Notes: generated by a model from the letters alone, not told the origin. A DNA stretch of 7,509 nt from Candidatus Aenigmatarchaeota archaeon (GCA_003663225.1 QMZP01000029.1:1-7509); one strand, 5' to 3'. Numbered from the stretch's first letter, positions 1-6,507 are shown. Program-made: numbers and translations.

Positions 1-352
1 ATGACCCGCCGCAGGACCTTTCGGGGTCATGGGGGTTCTTCGGGATTTCGAACCCGGAGTTCGTTGAGAATGTGCCGAACCCGAACTCGTCCTGGTTGGT
101 CTTCCCTATTATGGAAGCGCCCGCCTCTTTGGCCTTCCTGACCACAGTAGCATCGAATGTGGGCCTGTACCCTTCCAGTATCCTTGAGCCGGCGGCCGAC
201 TGCACACCTTTCACGCATATGCAGTCCTTGACCGACACGTATACGCCTGATAGCGGCCCCTTCCTGCCCTTGGTGGGCTCCATGACCGTGCTAATGAAGC
301 CGAATTTCTTGTTCAGGCGGTCAATCTCGGTCCTGATGCTGTCCTTTCCCAT
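1..352 (-). CDS. gatA: Glu-tRNA(Gln)/Asp-tRNA(Asn) amidotransferase subunit A, N-terminal part
   Basis: This is the first 117 codons of an amidase-signature enzyme, cut by the left window edge. GatA releases ammonia from glutamine or asparagine and passes it to GatB, which amidates misacylated Glu-tRNA(Gln) or Asp-tRNA(Asn) in the cytoplasm. Visible family landmarks are SVKD with the catalytic Lys at residue 42, AAGSRILEGY at 53-62, FDATVV at 66-71, IIGKTNQDEFGFG at 81-93 and NPHDPERSCGGS at 106-117. The window ends inside the glycine/serine signature, so the cis-Ser and nucleophilic Ser lie outside. Only about 36 residues precede the YVSVKD strand, clearly fewer than in typical GatA, so the N-terminal helices are shortened. 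The ATG at 352 is supported by a TATA box about 27 bases upstream, implying a leaderless or nearly leaderless mRNA. A related general amidase is possible, but the motif set fits GatA best. Confidence 0.9.
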   Translation of the reverse strand, partial: MGKDSIRTEIDRLNKKFGFISTVMEPTKGRKGPLSGVYVSVKDCICVKGVQSAAGSRILEGYRPTFDATVVRKAKEAGASIIGKTNQDEFGFGTFSTNSGFEIPKNPHDPERSCGGS

Positions 353-354
353 AG

Positions 355-362
355 TATTTATT
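355..362 (+). promoter_or_regulatory. TATA box of rnp2
   Basis: The sequence TATTTATT is centred about 27 bases upstream of the ATG at 386, the archaeal TATA-to-start distance for a leaderless gene. It lies just outside the gatA start codon (350-352) on the opposite strand. The spacing supports 386 rather than the in-frame ATG at 371 as the rnp2 start, because 371 would be only about 12 bases from the box. Confidence 0.5.
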
Positions 363-374
363 GTGGAACCATGA

Positions 375-384
375 TAATTAAATA
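375..384 (-). promoter_or_regulatory. TATA box of gatA
   Basis: On the minus strand the sequence reads TATTTAATTA, centred about 27 bases upstream of the gatA ATG at 352. That is the distance expected when an archaeal transcript starts at or next to the start codon. No Shine-Dalgarno sequence is visible before gatA, which agrees with a leaderless message. The element directly abuts the preferred rnp2 start at 386. Assignment is by pattern and spacing only. Confidence 0.55.
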
Positions 385-385
385 T

Positions 386-730
386 ATGAAACTGAAGAGG
401 CTCCCAAGCATGCGTGAGAGCAAGAGATACCTGTACTTCAGGGTGGTATCAGAGGGAGCCATAGATTACACCAATGTTAAGAACGCGATATGGAACTCCA
501 TGAGCAACTGGCTTGGCCAGAACGAGCTTGCCCAGGCATCGCCCAGGCTGATAAGGAACCTGTGGGACGGCAAGAAGGGCGTCCTCAGATGCCATCCCAG
601 GTATGTGGATAATGTGAAGATGGCGCTCGCCTTGATAAGCCAGATAGGCGACCAGAAGGTCATATTCCACGTGCTCAGGGTAAGCGGCACTATAAGGTCT
701 GGAAGAGAGAAAACAAAGAAAAAGAAATGA
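386..730 (+). CDS. rnp2: RNase P protein component 2 (Pop5/Rpp14 family)
   Basis: This is a 114-residue protein subunit of archaeal ribonuclease P, which trims the 5' leader from precursor tRNAs. In known archaeal complexes Pop5 pairs with Rpp30 and supports the catalytic domain of the RNA. Family features are the basic opening MKLKRLPSMRESKRY, the strand YLYFRVVSEG at 15-24, a helix with NAIWNSMSNWLG, the strand GVLRCHPRYVDNVKMAL and the closing VLRVSGTIRS. The tail is EKTKKKK, very basic and probably disordered. An ATG at 371 would add five residues (MIIKY), but the 386 start fits the TATA spacing better; from 386 on, all seven Ile codons are ATA, whereas the extension contains the only ATT. 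Neither start has a clear Shine-Dalgarno sequence. The gene is divergent from gatA and convergent with alba. It is diagnostic of Archaea among prokaryotes. Confidence 0.9.
   Translation: MKLKRLPSMRESKRYLYFRVVSEGAIDYTNVKNAIWNSMSNWLGQNELAQASPRLIRNLWDGKKGVLRCHPRYVDNVKMALALISQIGDQKVIFHVLRVSGTIRSGREKTKKKK
706..730 (-). terminator. Possible U-rich terminator of alba inside the rnp2 coding end
   Basis: Read on the minus strand, downstream of the alba stop and the two inverted repeats, the sequence is dominated by T, with runs of five, four, three and three T interrupted mostly by C. Archaeal RNA polymerase stops at U-rich tracts without needing a hairpin, so this is a reasonable alba terminator. 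It is the complement of the lysine codons that form the KTKKKK tail of Rnp2, so the tract may simply reflect that tail. Confidence 0.4.
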
Positions 731-743
731 AAGGCAGTGCCTT
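731..743. repeat. Short inverted repeat between rnp2 and alba
   Basis: AAGGCA-G-TGCCTT is a perfect 6-base inverted repeat with a one-base centre, starting immediately after the rnp2 stop codon. It could fold in either transcript, although a real hairpin would need to open the central pairs to form a loop. It lies wholly inside the 21-base gap between the two convergent genes. Its role, if any, in 3'-end formation is unknown. Confidence 0.45.
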
Positions 744-748
744 CAAAC

Positions 749-765
749 GGCTCACTTGGTGAGCC
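749..765. repeat. Perfect hairpin across the alba stop codon
   Basis: GGCTCAC-TTG-GTGAGCC has 7-base arms, all matching, with a 3-base loop. The alba stop codon (minus-strand TGA, 752-754) lies in one arm. The structure forms equally well in both transcripts, so it could protect or define the 3' ends of rnp2 and alba messages. No long T tract follows on the plus strand. On the minus strand a T-rich stretch follows about 20 bases further on. Confidence 0.5.
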
Positions 766-1084
766 TTATGTCGATGGTCGACACGTTGAGCTTATTCTTG
801 GCCTTGTCCTCAACAGTCTCCGTGTCTATGGATATCCTCCTGCTCATGTCCTGAGCAAAGCGGTTCCTGACAACTTCAGCAACATCTACAGCCCTGCTGA
901 TGTTCTTGCCTCGCGCCTTTATGTGCAGGTCAGTGGCGCCTCCCTGTATCTGGGTCATTACTGCGAGCACGTAGCTCATGGTGGGCTTCTTTCCTATGTA
1001 GATGAAGTTGTCTCTATCCTTGGGTTTCTGTTGGGTGTTAGGCTTGTTCGCGTTCTCTGTAACGTCTGGGATTGCTTGTGCCAT
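752..1084 (-). CDS. albA: DNA/RNA-binding protein Alba
   Basis: This 110-residue protein belongs to the Alba family, small dimeric chromatin proteins that coat archaeal DNA and also bind RNA. The family core is plain: IYIGKKPTMSYVLAV at 28-42, with Lys32 and Lys33 corresponding to the known nucleic-acid-contacting, acetylatable lysine pair, then VIKARG-like LHIKARGKNISRAVDVAE at 53-70, VVRNRF at 71-76, and the C-terminal hairpin arm with ISIDTETVED and STIDIRL. Residues 1-27 form an N-terminal extension rich in Asn, Gln, Pro and Lys that is longer than in many crenarchaeal Alba proteins and is probably disordered. The start at 1084 is fixed by a strong Shine-Dalgarno sequence. The gene stands alone with its own promoter, converges on rnp2 and lies downstream of the surface-protein genes. 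The call is secure. Confidence 0.96.
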   Translation of the reverse strand: MAQAIPDVTENANKPNTQQKPKDRDNFIYIGKKPTMSYVLAVMTQIQGGATDLHIKARGKNISRAVDVAEVVRNRFAQDMSRRISIDTETVEDKAKNKLNVSTIDIRLTK

Positions 1085-1090
1085 GCTATT

Positions 1091-1096
1091 ACCTCC
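1091..1096 (-). promoter_or_regulatory. Strong Shine-Dalgarno site of alba
   Basis: The minus strand reads AGGAGGT at this place, with six bases between GGAGGT and the ATG at 1084. It is the only strong ribosome-binding site in the window; gatA and rnp2 appear leaderless. It indicates that alba has a real 5' leader and is efficiently translated, which suits an abundant chromatin protein. Confidence 0.8.
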
Positions 1097-1145
1097 TGTT
1101 AGTACAGCTGATGCTGCTTGTGGTATATTGTAGTGGAATAAGACG

Positions 1146-1152
1146 TTTAAAT
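1146..1152 (-). promoter_or_regulatory. Probable TATA box of alba
   Basis: The minus strand reads ATTTAAA within ACATTTAAACG, just downstream of the stop codon of the 225-residue protein gene. Transcription would begin near 1120-1125, giving a leader of roughly 40 bases that carries the Shine-Dalgarno site. A second AT-rich element, AATATA on the minus strand at 1124-1129, is an alternative and would give a leader of about 15-20 bases. The sequence alone does not decide between them. Confidence 0.45.
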
Positions 1153-1159
1153 GTTTGCC

Positions 1160-1837
1160 TCACGAGAAGCTGAAGCCTACCATGTTCCTCATCCTTTCAG
1201 GTATCCCCACGTTCTCAGGTGTTGCGTTGCCTACGAATATGTGTATGGGAGCGGTTATGTCCTCGTATAGGTATTTGGCCGACATGGTCACTGTATCCAT
1301 GTACACCCCTTCGTATATCTCCTTCCAACCATATGCCCTTGTGAGGTTCCAGTGCTCGCCCCAGAAGAGCCTGGTCGTGCCCTGTATCCTGGATCTCCAG
1401 TCCTCATCAAGGAACACTCTTGCATGGAGCTCGTTGTCTATCACGCGGAAGGTCATCCATCCCTCTATTATGCCGTTGTCCGGGTCCATTGTGTCATTGA
1501 ACGCTATTATCACGTTGCCGTCATCGTCCTCATGGTTGCTGTAGAACACCTCGCCGTTGTATATGCCCTCCGGGACGAACAGCAGCCAGTAGTTGCTTTC
1601 CTTGTACCTTATCAGGCCGTAATAATCCCTCTCAGCATGCCCCCCTGCTGCCTTGTTTGTGTCTATGAACACCCTGCCGGTCCCGTCAGTGAACGCGAAG
1701 GGTGCCCCCGAGACCTGCTGGTCAAACACGCTTGCGGGCTCCTGCACCTGCGGCATGAAGGAGAAGTACGCCAGCGCCGCTGCTACAGCTATTATCATCG
1801 CGACCAACGCATAGCTTGACCTGTCTGCTCCCTTCAT
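1160..1837 (-). CDS. Membrane-anchored extracytoplasmic protein, 225 residues, function unknown
   Basis: I do not recognise the family. The protein starts MKGADRSSYA, with a short basic cytoplasmic head, then a hydrophobic segment at residues 9-27 (YALVAMIIAVAAALAYFSF) that should act as an uncleaved signal anchor with the rest outside. Residues 35-225 have no cysteine, many aromatic residues and alternating hydrophobic patterns suggesting a beta-rich domain. Acidic stretches include NHEDDDGN and NDTMDPDN. Three N-glycosylation sequons occur at residues 114 (NDT), 164 (NLT) and 204 (NAT), agreeing with an outside location. The start at 1837 overlaps the stop of the giant upstream gene as TGATG, a usual sign of translational coupling; the in-frame ATG at 1894 would force a 58-base overlap and add a charged stretch before the anchor. 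It probably works with the giant protein, for example as an accessory subunit. Its coding status is very likely, its function open. Confidence 0.85.
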   Translation of the reverse strand: MKGADRSSYALVAMIIAVAAALAYFSFMPQVQEPASVFDQQVSGAPFAFTDGTGRVFIDTNKAAGGHAERDYYGLIRYKESNYWLLFVPEGIYNGEVFYSNHEDDDGNVIIAFNDTMDPDNGIIEGWMTFRVIDNELHARVFLDEDWRSRIQGTTRLFWGEHWNLTRAYGWKEIYEGVYMDTVTMSAKYLYEDITAPIHIFVGNATPENVGIPERMRNMVGFSFS

Positions 1838-1839
1838 CA
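1835..1839 (-). promoter_or_regulatory. TGATG stop-start overlap coupling two surface-protein genes
   Basis: On the minus strand TGA (1839-1837) ends the giant protein and ATG (1837-1835) begins the 225-residue protein, sharing one base. Only a weak purine-rich stretch, GTGGGA, stands ahead of it, so translation of the second gene probably depends on ribosomes finishing the first. This ties the amounts of the two proteins together and argues for a common complex. Confidence 0.7.
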
Positions 1840-4800
1840 ATCCCACTGCTCCCTTGGCCACATCCTGGTCTTCTCTGCTTCCCTGTCCAGCCACACGCTG
1901 GCCGCTCCTGATATACCGGCTGCTCCTGACAGGAAGAACAACGGGGCTGTCAGGCCGCCCGTCGCTACAGTCACTGCGCTTAGGCCTATGTCCACTACCA
2001 CTGAGCCCACGAATATCATGGTCTTGTACATAAACTCCTTGTGGTCGTCGCCCTGTATGCAGAAACCCTCTGTATTATCCTCATCCAGCGCAACCTCTAT
2101 TACAGGCACCTTTATCTTCACCGGCGGGTCCTTGCCTTTGATGAGGAGTACCACGGTCCTCTCGTTAAGGAACTCCTCGATGTGCGCCATGGAAAGGCAC
2201 TCCTTGGTAGCCTGCTGGTTCGGGTTGACGTACGACCATTCATCGTTCTCGCTCCTGTCCACTTGCGACATGGTCATGGCATAGCTTCCGGGGTAATAGA
2301 ACGGGTACTTGGTGAAGGCCTGCTTCTCCTCCCTCGAATACTCCCAGAATGCGAACATCTTGACCTGCTCCACTGTTATGTGCCCGCATACATTGTTGTA
2401 TATATTGTTTACGCACTCCGTTCTCTCATCACCTGAAAGGCCCTTGCATGTCTCCTCTATGATGCTGTCTGCTTCGCAGTCCGGCACGAAGCATACGTTG
2501 CTGGTCTTGTTGACATGCAGGTCTGACTTGCATGGCGAAGCCAGCATCAGCCTCTGCGGGCCGCCTCCTTCCCATATGTTCCTGGAACGCTTGACCTGCA
2601 CGAAGTAGTTGTATGCTTCGTATGTCAGGTTTATGTTGTACTCCGGCCATATGGTCCTGTGCAGGCTGACAGAATTGGCGTAGTGTGGGTTGAATTTCTC
2701 ATTCTGCTTGTCATTCACTATCATCATCACGGCCGCAGACTGCAATATTATGCATTCCTTCTTGGTTACGCCCGGCACCACGAAGAGGCACTCAGCGAAC
2801 TCCTCTGGCATGGGTATTCCCCATTCCTCCATGTCATCGAACCATCCGAGCTCGTCCATTGCGTCTATCGCGTAGAACCTGAGCGACCGGCTGTGCAGCA
2901 CATACTCCTTCAATATCGGATGCTGCTTCAAGTAGCCCCATGGGGTGTAGGGCGCGTTGGCTATCTTGCCGCCTGCTGCATCTATCATGTCAGACACCCT
3001 GGATGATGCTGTCCTTACCATCTTCTTTATGTTGCCTATTATCGTTGTCTTGTGTACTGTAAGCTTGTTCTTTACGGCCTCCCTCAAAACAGAAGGGAGC
3101 GCGTTCTGCGGCAGGTCCTTCTCTATGACATCCTCTGCTATGGGACCGAAGAATCCCTTGGCAAACGATTTCTCACCCTGCTTTGACAGGACGCCGTCAA
3201 AGACTTCGTCTATCTTCATGTTGTTGACTGCCCTTGCCACATCGTCAGCGTTGTTTATAACCACCCTGCCAACGACATCAGTGAACGTCCCTGTGACTTG
3301 CTTTTCCATGAAGTCCCTGAATGCCGCTTCGCTCATTTCCTGGCCTATGCTGCTCTTGTAGCTCCTTGCCAGGGCTGACGCTATCTCGTCAGGCCCTATT
3401 CCCCTTTGCACCATGGTGACGATGTTCCTTGTTATCTGCTTCCTCGTGGTCTGGTCGAGCGCTTCGAGACCTGCCCTCCTGGCCGATGCCTCCAGTGCCT
3501 CTTCCATGCCCTCGAAGACTGCCTTGCGCAGCACGTCATCTGTCAGGCTGGCCATAGCGTTCTTTACGGTGAGGCCAGCCATTTTCCTGAGCCCCATCTT
3601 GAGCAGTATCTTCCTGAATCCGTTCTCTACAGCTTCCTTCACCACCTTGGGTATGACCTTGCTGATGCCCTTGCCCGCCAGCTTGCCCGCGAACGGTATC
3701 ATGTTTATGGCACCGCCTATCACCATGGACATGACAAAAAAGTCATCCGAACCCATCAGCCACGCGACCTCCTCACCCTCTGGGAACGCCTCATAATACG
3801 CGACGAACTGCGGGTCGCCCAGGCCTGTAACAAACTCTCTTGCCGTATCAGTGTTGCTTGTATCCTGGGGCAGCTCGAAGTTGTTGACGTCACAGTCAGC
3901 ATCCGTAACCACGCACGTTGCTACCCTGACTTCCATCGGGTGCGGGACCCGGTTCATTGGCTGCGGGTCTATGGAGTGCGCGTATGGCATTGGTATGTAG
4001 TCGTCTGTTATGTACATGTCCCTGTATACCAGCGTCTTCCTGAGTGCATCCAGACCCAGGTCATCCCTGTAAAGGTATGCATTGAAGGCTTCGTCCTCTA
4101 TGTTGTTGCATATCTCCCTTGCTTCCGCCTTGGAGAAGCCGAACACATCCACCTTGACCGAAGTGGTCACGCTGTTCCCGCTTATTGCCTGGGACTCCAG
4201 GAACCCGGAGTTGACGCTGTCTATGAAGTTAGCTGGCGGCGTGCTGCACGCGCTTATGTCAAGCGTTTCCCTTACGTTGTACCAGTCCTCGAACCTTGGG
4301 TCTATGTAGTCCCTGTACCTCTTCACCTGTGCCTTGTAATGAACGTAATCGTCATTGCCGGAGTATGTTGTTATGTCGAATTTCAGATGCTCATCCTCCT
4401 CTATCATCTGGCCTTCTGACACGGTGCCGAAGACCTTTTCTATCCTTTCTTCTGACATTGGCGTTGAGCAGTCAGCCACGCCGTCGCCCGTGAAGTCTAT
4501 GTCAACGTATTTGTACAGGTCATACTCCCCTCTGGATATGGACGTTATCTTGATGTATTGCGGCTTGTACGTCTGGCCGTAACCTATCTGCGCGCCTGTT
4601 AGCGGCTTGAAGCTTATATGGGGTGACGACAGCATAGTGTTGGGCGATATCGCCCTTTCGCCCGGCCCGTCTGTGATGCCCAGGAAGGATATTCTCCACT
4701 GCCCGCCGCTTGCCAGGCCGTCATACACCTTTATGGGGAATTTGCTTGACTTGTACTCCGGTATGCCTATAGTGTCCCCTGCCTTGGCGTCGGACGGTAT

Positions 4801-6480
4801 TCCCAGGACATAAGCGTGGCTTTCGCTCAGCACCGCGTCCATCTGGTCGTCGCCTGTCATGTCTATGAAATAGAACGTGTTCTTGATCTCCGAATCCCCC
4901 ATAATGAGGCTGGTCATCTCCCTGACTTCAAGGACCTTTATGGCACCGCTCCTCATCTCAAAGCTCCTGTAGATGTCACCAACCCCATGTGTCCGGGACC
5001 CGCCCATGTGATAGTCGGTGTACTCCTCGAGCTCCTGTTTTGTCATGGTCCTGTCCCTGCTCCCGTCGCCATCGGTATCAACCACATAATCGTCCCCGTT
5101 TATTTCCAGTATCTCCACATAAACGAGCTCTGTCTTGCCCGGGAAATCCAGGTCGAAATTGATTTTGGGATGCATCACCATCTCTACCGGCATCACCCCG
5201 GTTGACTTCTGCCCTCCTTCCCTCATGGCCAGTATGTCGTCGTAATCCTTCTCACCGTTCGTTATTGAAAGGTCGAACTTCAAGTAGTACTTGTAATTGG
5301 ATGTAAAACCCTTAGTTGAATTGAACTCTTTGAGTATCTGGCCCACGCTCACGTTGCTGAACCCGAGGCTCCTGAGCTGTGCCTCTGTCAGGGTTGCGTC
5401 CTTGCCGCCCTCGCCTGTTATGTCAACACCGTACCCGCCGCCTTCCTGTGCTAATATCCTCATGTAGTTGCCTTCGAATGCGGCTGTGTTGACCTTGACA
5501 TCGCTGCCGTCCCATTGGACGGTCTCTTCCGAGAATATGGACTTTGGTATTATTGCCTTGTCAAACTTTATCTCGCACATGCCTCCGTATGGATAGGACG
5601 GGTCCTCTGTGCCCTTTATCACCATCTCACCTGCTTCCAGCGTCTCTGTTCTGATATTCTCAGAGAACGTTCCCTTGTCGTGGTACTTGCACGGGTTGTC
5701 CTCGTCTGATATTATGCCTATCCGCTTGTACTTGTCAGGGTCGTCCTCATACCCATCGAATTCGGATGACGTGTTGGCATAAACACCGGCGAACTTCACC
5801 ATCGTGACGTTCTCTATCCTCCTGTCCACTGTGAACGTGCAGTCAAGCTCTGCACCATCCTCCTCTTCCATATACTTCTCAGTCGTCAGCTCATCCTTCC
5901 TCTTGGTGCACTGGTCGCCGTTGTCAAACTCCTCTATCTTGGTGTCGCCGGGCACGCACGTGTCAGCGCAATAGTAATAATACTTTATCCTGTTGCAAAG
6001 GGTGTTGCCCCTGCCTACGTCGAACACGTCGCTCTTGCCCATCTGCACGTCGAGCACCCTGCCTTCCAGCGTTCCAATGAGTCCCGGGCCGCTGCCGGAC
6101 AGCCACCCGGAAAGGGGTTTGGCCACGACGAATGGGCCTGTCGGCGGACCGCCCGGGCCCCAGTCGAAGTCGTATTCCCATATGTTGTCGGGGTCGTATA
6201 TGTCCAGCTCCTTGCCTTCCCAGTATTTGGCGCATACGCCTTCCTTGTAAGGCTTGCCCTCGGCCACGGTGTTTATGGCGCATGTGAGCGCCTCGACAGA
6301 CTGCATTGCCTTTATGTCATCCGGGCTATAGAACAGCGGGCCATCCGGCTCGGCTACCATCACGGCCCATTCCTTCATCGGATCAAGCCATGTGGTACCG
6401 AATGCAACGAGAAATATGATGAAAGCGGCTCCTATAAGCAGCCAAGCGCTTTCCCTCAAAGGCAGTTCAAAGCCCCCCAT
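1837..6480 (-). CDS. Giant membrane-anchored surface protein, 1547 residues, function unknown
   Basis: I cannot assign a family. Residues 11-32 (SAWLLIGAAFIIFLVAFGTTWL) form an N-terminal anchor. Residues 33-300 are acidic and carry nine of the 24 cysteines. Residues 339-705 hold four repeated modules, each with a D-x-(T/D)-G-(D/E)-(G/D)-x-x-D loop starting at 353, 468, 540 and 662; the spacing matches calcium loops of FG-GAP/VCBS-type repeats. A hydrophobic stretch at 914-934 (FFVMSMVIGGAINMIPFAGKL) opens a Cys-free, strongly helical, amphipathic block to about 1175. Residues 1231-1474 contain ten cysteines, six within 1317-1365. Residues 1486-1531 form a Gly/Ala-rich hydrophobic hairpin, followed by a charged tail. 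Six N-x-S/T sequons (224, 236, 376, 387, 1284, 1324) avoid the helical block. The ATG at 6480 is preferred over one at 6531 because the TATA box lies between them and 6531 would overlap the upstream gene. A structural or adhesive surface role, or membrane insertion, is inference. Confidence 0.88.
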   Translation of the reverse strand: MGGFELPLRESAWLLIGAAFIIFLVAFGTTWLDPMKEWAVMVAEPDGPLFYSPDDIKAMQSVEALTCAINTVAEGKPYKEGVCAKYWEGKELDIYDPDNIWEYDFDWGPGGPPTGPFVVAKPLSGWLSGSGPGLIGTLEGRVLDVQMGKSDVFDVGRGNTLCNRIKYYYYCADTCVPGDTKIEEFDNGDQCTKRKDELTTEKYMEEEDGAELDCTFTVDRRIENVTMVKFAGVYANTSSEFDGYEDDPDKYKRIGIISDEDNPCKYHDKGTFSENIRTETLEAGEMVIKGTEDPSYPYGGMCEIKFDKAIIPKSIFSEETVQWDGSDVKVNTAAFEGNYMRILAQEGGGYGVDITGEGGKDATLTEAQLRSLGFSNVSVGQILKEFNSTKGFTSNYKYYLKFDLSITNGEKDYDDILAMREGGQKSTGVMPVEMVMHPKINFDLDFPGKTELVYVEILEINGDDYVVDTDGDGSRDRTMTKQELEEYTDYHMGGSRTHGVGDIYRSFEMRSGAIKVLEVREMTSLIMGDSEIKNTFYFIDMTGDDQMDAVLSESHAYVLGIPSDAKAGDTIGIPEYKSSKFPIKVYDGLASGGQWRISFLGITDGPGERAISPNTMLSSPHISFKPLTGAQIGYGQTYKPQYIKITSISRGEYDLYKYVDIDFTGDGVADCSTPMSEERIEKVFGTVSEGQMIEEDEHLKFDITTYSGNDDYVHYKAQVKRYRDYIDPRFEDWYNVRETLDISACSTPPANFIDSVNSGFLESQAISGNSVTTSVKVDVFGFSKAEAREICNNIEDEAFNAYLYRDDLGLDALRKTLVYRDMYITDDYIPMPYAHSIDPQPMNRVPHPMEVRVATCVVTDADCDVNNFELPQDTSNTDTAREFVTGLGDPQFVAYYEAFPEGEEVAWLMGSDDFFVMSMVIGGAINMIPFAGKLAGKGISKVIPKVVKEAVENGFRKILLKMGLRKMAGLTVKNAMASLTDDVLRKAVFEGMEEALEASARRAGLEALDQTTRKQITRNIVTMVQRGIGPDEIASALARSYKSSIGQEMSEAAFRDFMEKQVTGTFTDVVGRVVINNADDVARAVNNMKIDEVFDGVLSKQGEKSFAKGFFGPIAEDVIEKDLPQNALPSVLREAVKNKLTVHKTTIIGNIKKMVRTASSRVSDMIDAAGGKIANAPYTPWGYLKQHPILKEYVLHSRSLRFYAIDAMDELGWFDDMEEWGIPMPEEFAECLFVVPGVTKKECIILQSAAVMMIVNDKQNEKFNPHYANSVSLHRTIWPEYNINLTYEAYNYFVQVKRSRNIWEGGGPQRLMLASPCKSDLHVNKTSNVCFVPDCEADSIIEETCKGLSGDERTECVNNIYNNVCGHITVEQVKMFAFWEYSREEKQAFTKYPFYYPGSYAMTMSQVDRSENDEWSYVNPNQQATKECLSMAHIEEFLNERTVVLLIKGKDPPVKIKVPVIEVALDEDNTEGFCIQGDDHKEFMYKTMIFVGSVVVDIGLSAVTVATGGLTAPLFFLSGAAGISGAASVWLDREAEKTRMWPREQWD
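4366..5466 (-). repeat. Four diverged protein modules with Ca-loop-like motifs
   Basis: Within the giant protein, four segments of roughly 65-75 residues share an order of elements: a hydrophobic strand, a D-x-(T/D)-G-(D/E)-(G/D)-x-x-D loop, a T/S-x-x-acidic or polar helix start, and a later strand. They lie at about 5269-5466, 4930-5130, 4717-4944 and 4366-4560. The loops read DITGEGGKD, DTDGDGSRD, DMTGDDQMD and DFTGDGVAD. Modules 2 and 4 also share an opening of the type YVEILEI / YIKITSI. DNA identity is low, so these are old duplications. Module borders are approximate. Confidence 0.6.
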
Positions 6481-6507
6481 ACTACTTATTACGTTAGCTA
6501 CAAAAAT

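Noticed and set aside
371..385. ATG at 371 as the start of rnp2, adding MIIKY.
   Set aside because: It lies only about 12 bases from the TATA element, falls on the gatA promoter element, and contains the only ATT Ile codon of the frame; 386 fits better, though it is not proven.
737..1102. Plus-strand frame of 121 codons opposite alba.
   Set aside because: The minus strand encodes an unmistakable Alba protein with a strong ribosome-binding site.
1352..1819. Plus-strand frame of 155 codons opposite the 225-residue protein.
   Set aside because: The opposite strand encodes a signal anchor followed by a domain with three sequons and is coupled to the gene before it; the plus-strand frame has no such features.
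1838..1894. ATG at 1894 as the start of the 225-residue protein, giving 244 residues.
   Set aside because: It would overlap the giant gene by 58 bases; the TGATG junction at 1835-1839 is a better start and leaves a normal short head before the anchor.
3350..3480. Helical segment of the giant protein (TRNIVTMVQRGIGPDEIASALA) looks somewhat like phage head-morphogenesis proteins.
   Set aside because: The likeness is limited to a common helix-turn pattern; no other phage genes are near and the protein is membrane anchored.
3406..4419. Long open frame on the plus strand, 337 codons, opposite the giant protein gene.
   Set aside because: It is a shadow of the minus-strand gene: its translation is rich in His, Tyr and Cys in an unnatural mix, it has no promoter or ribosome site, and the minus-strand frame has clear domains, anchors and sequons.
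5911..5958. CVPGDTKI in the giant protein resembles the start of intein or hedgehog-type Hint domains (C-x-x-G-D-T).
   Set aside because: The following residues do not continue as a Hint domain: no T-x-x-H block and no C-terminal His-Asn junction are visible, and neighbouring cysteines suggest ordinary disulfides.
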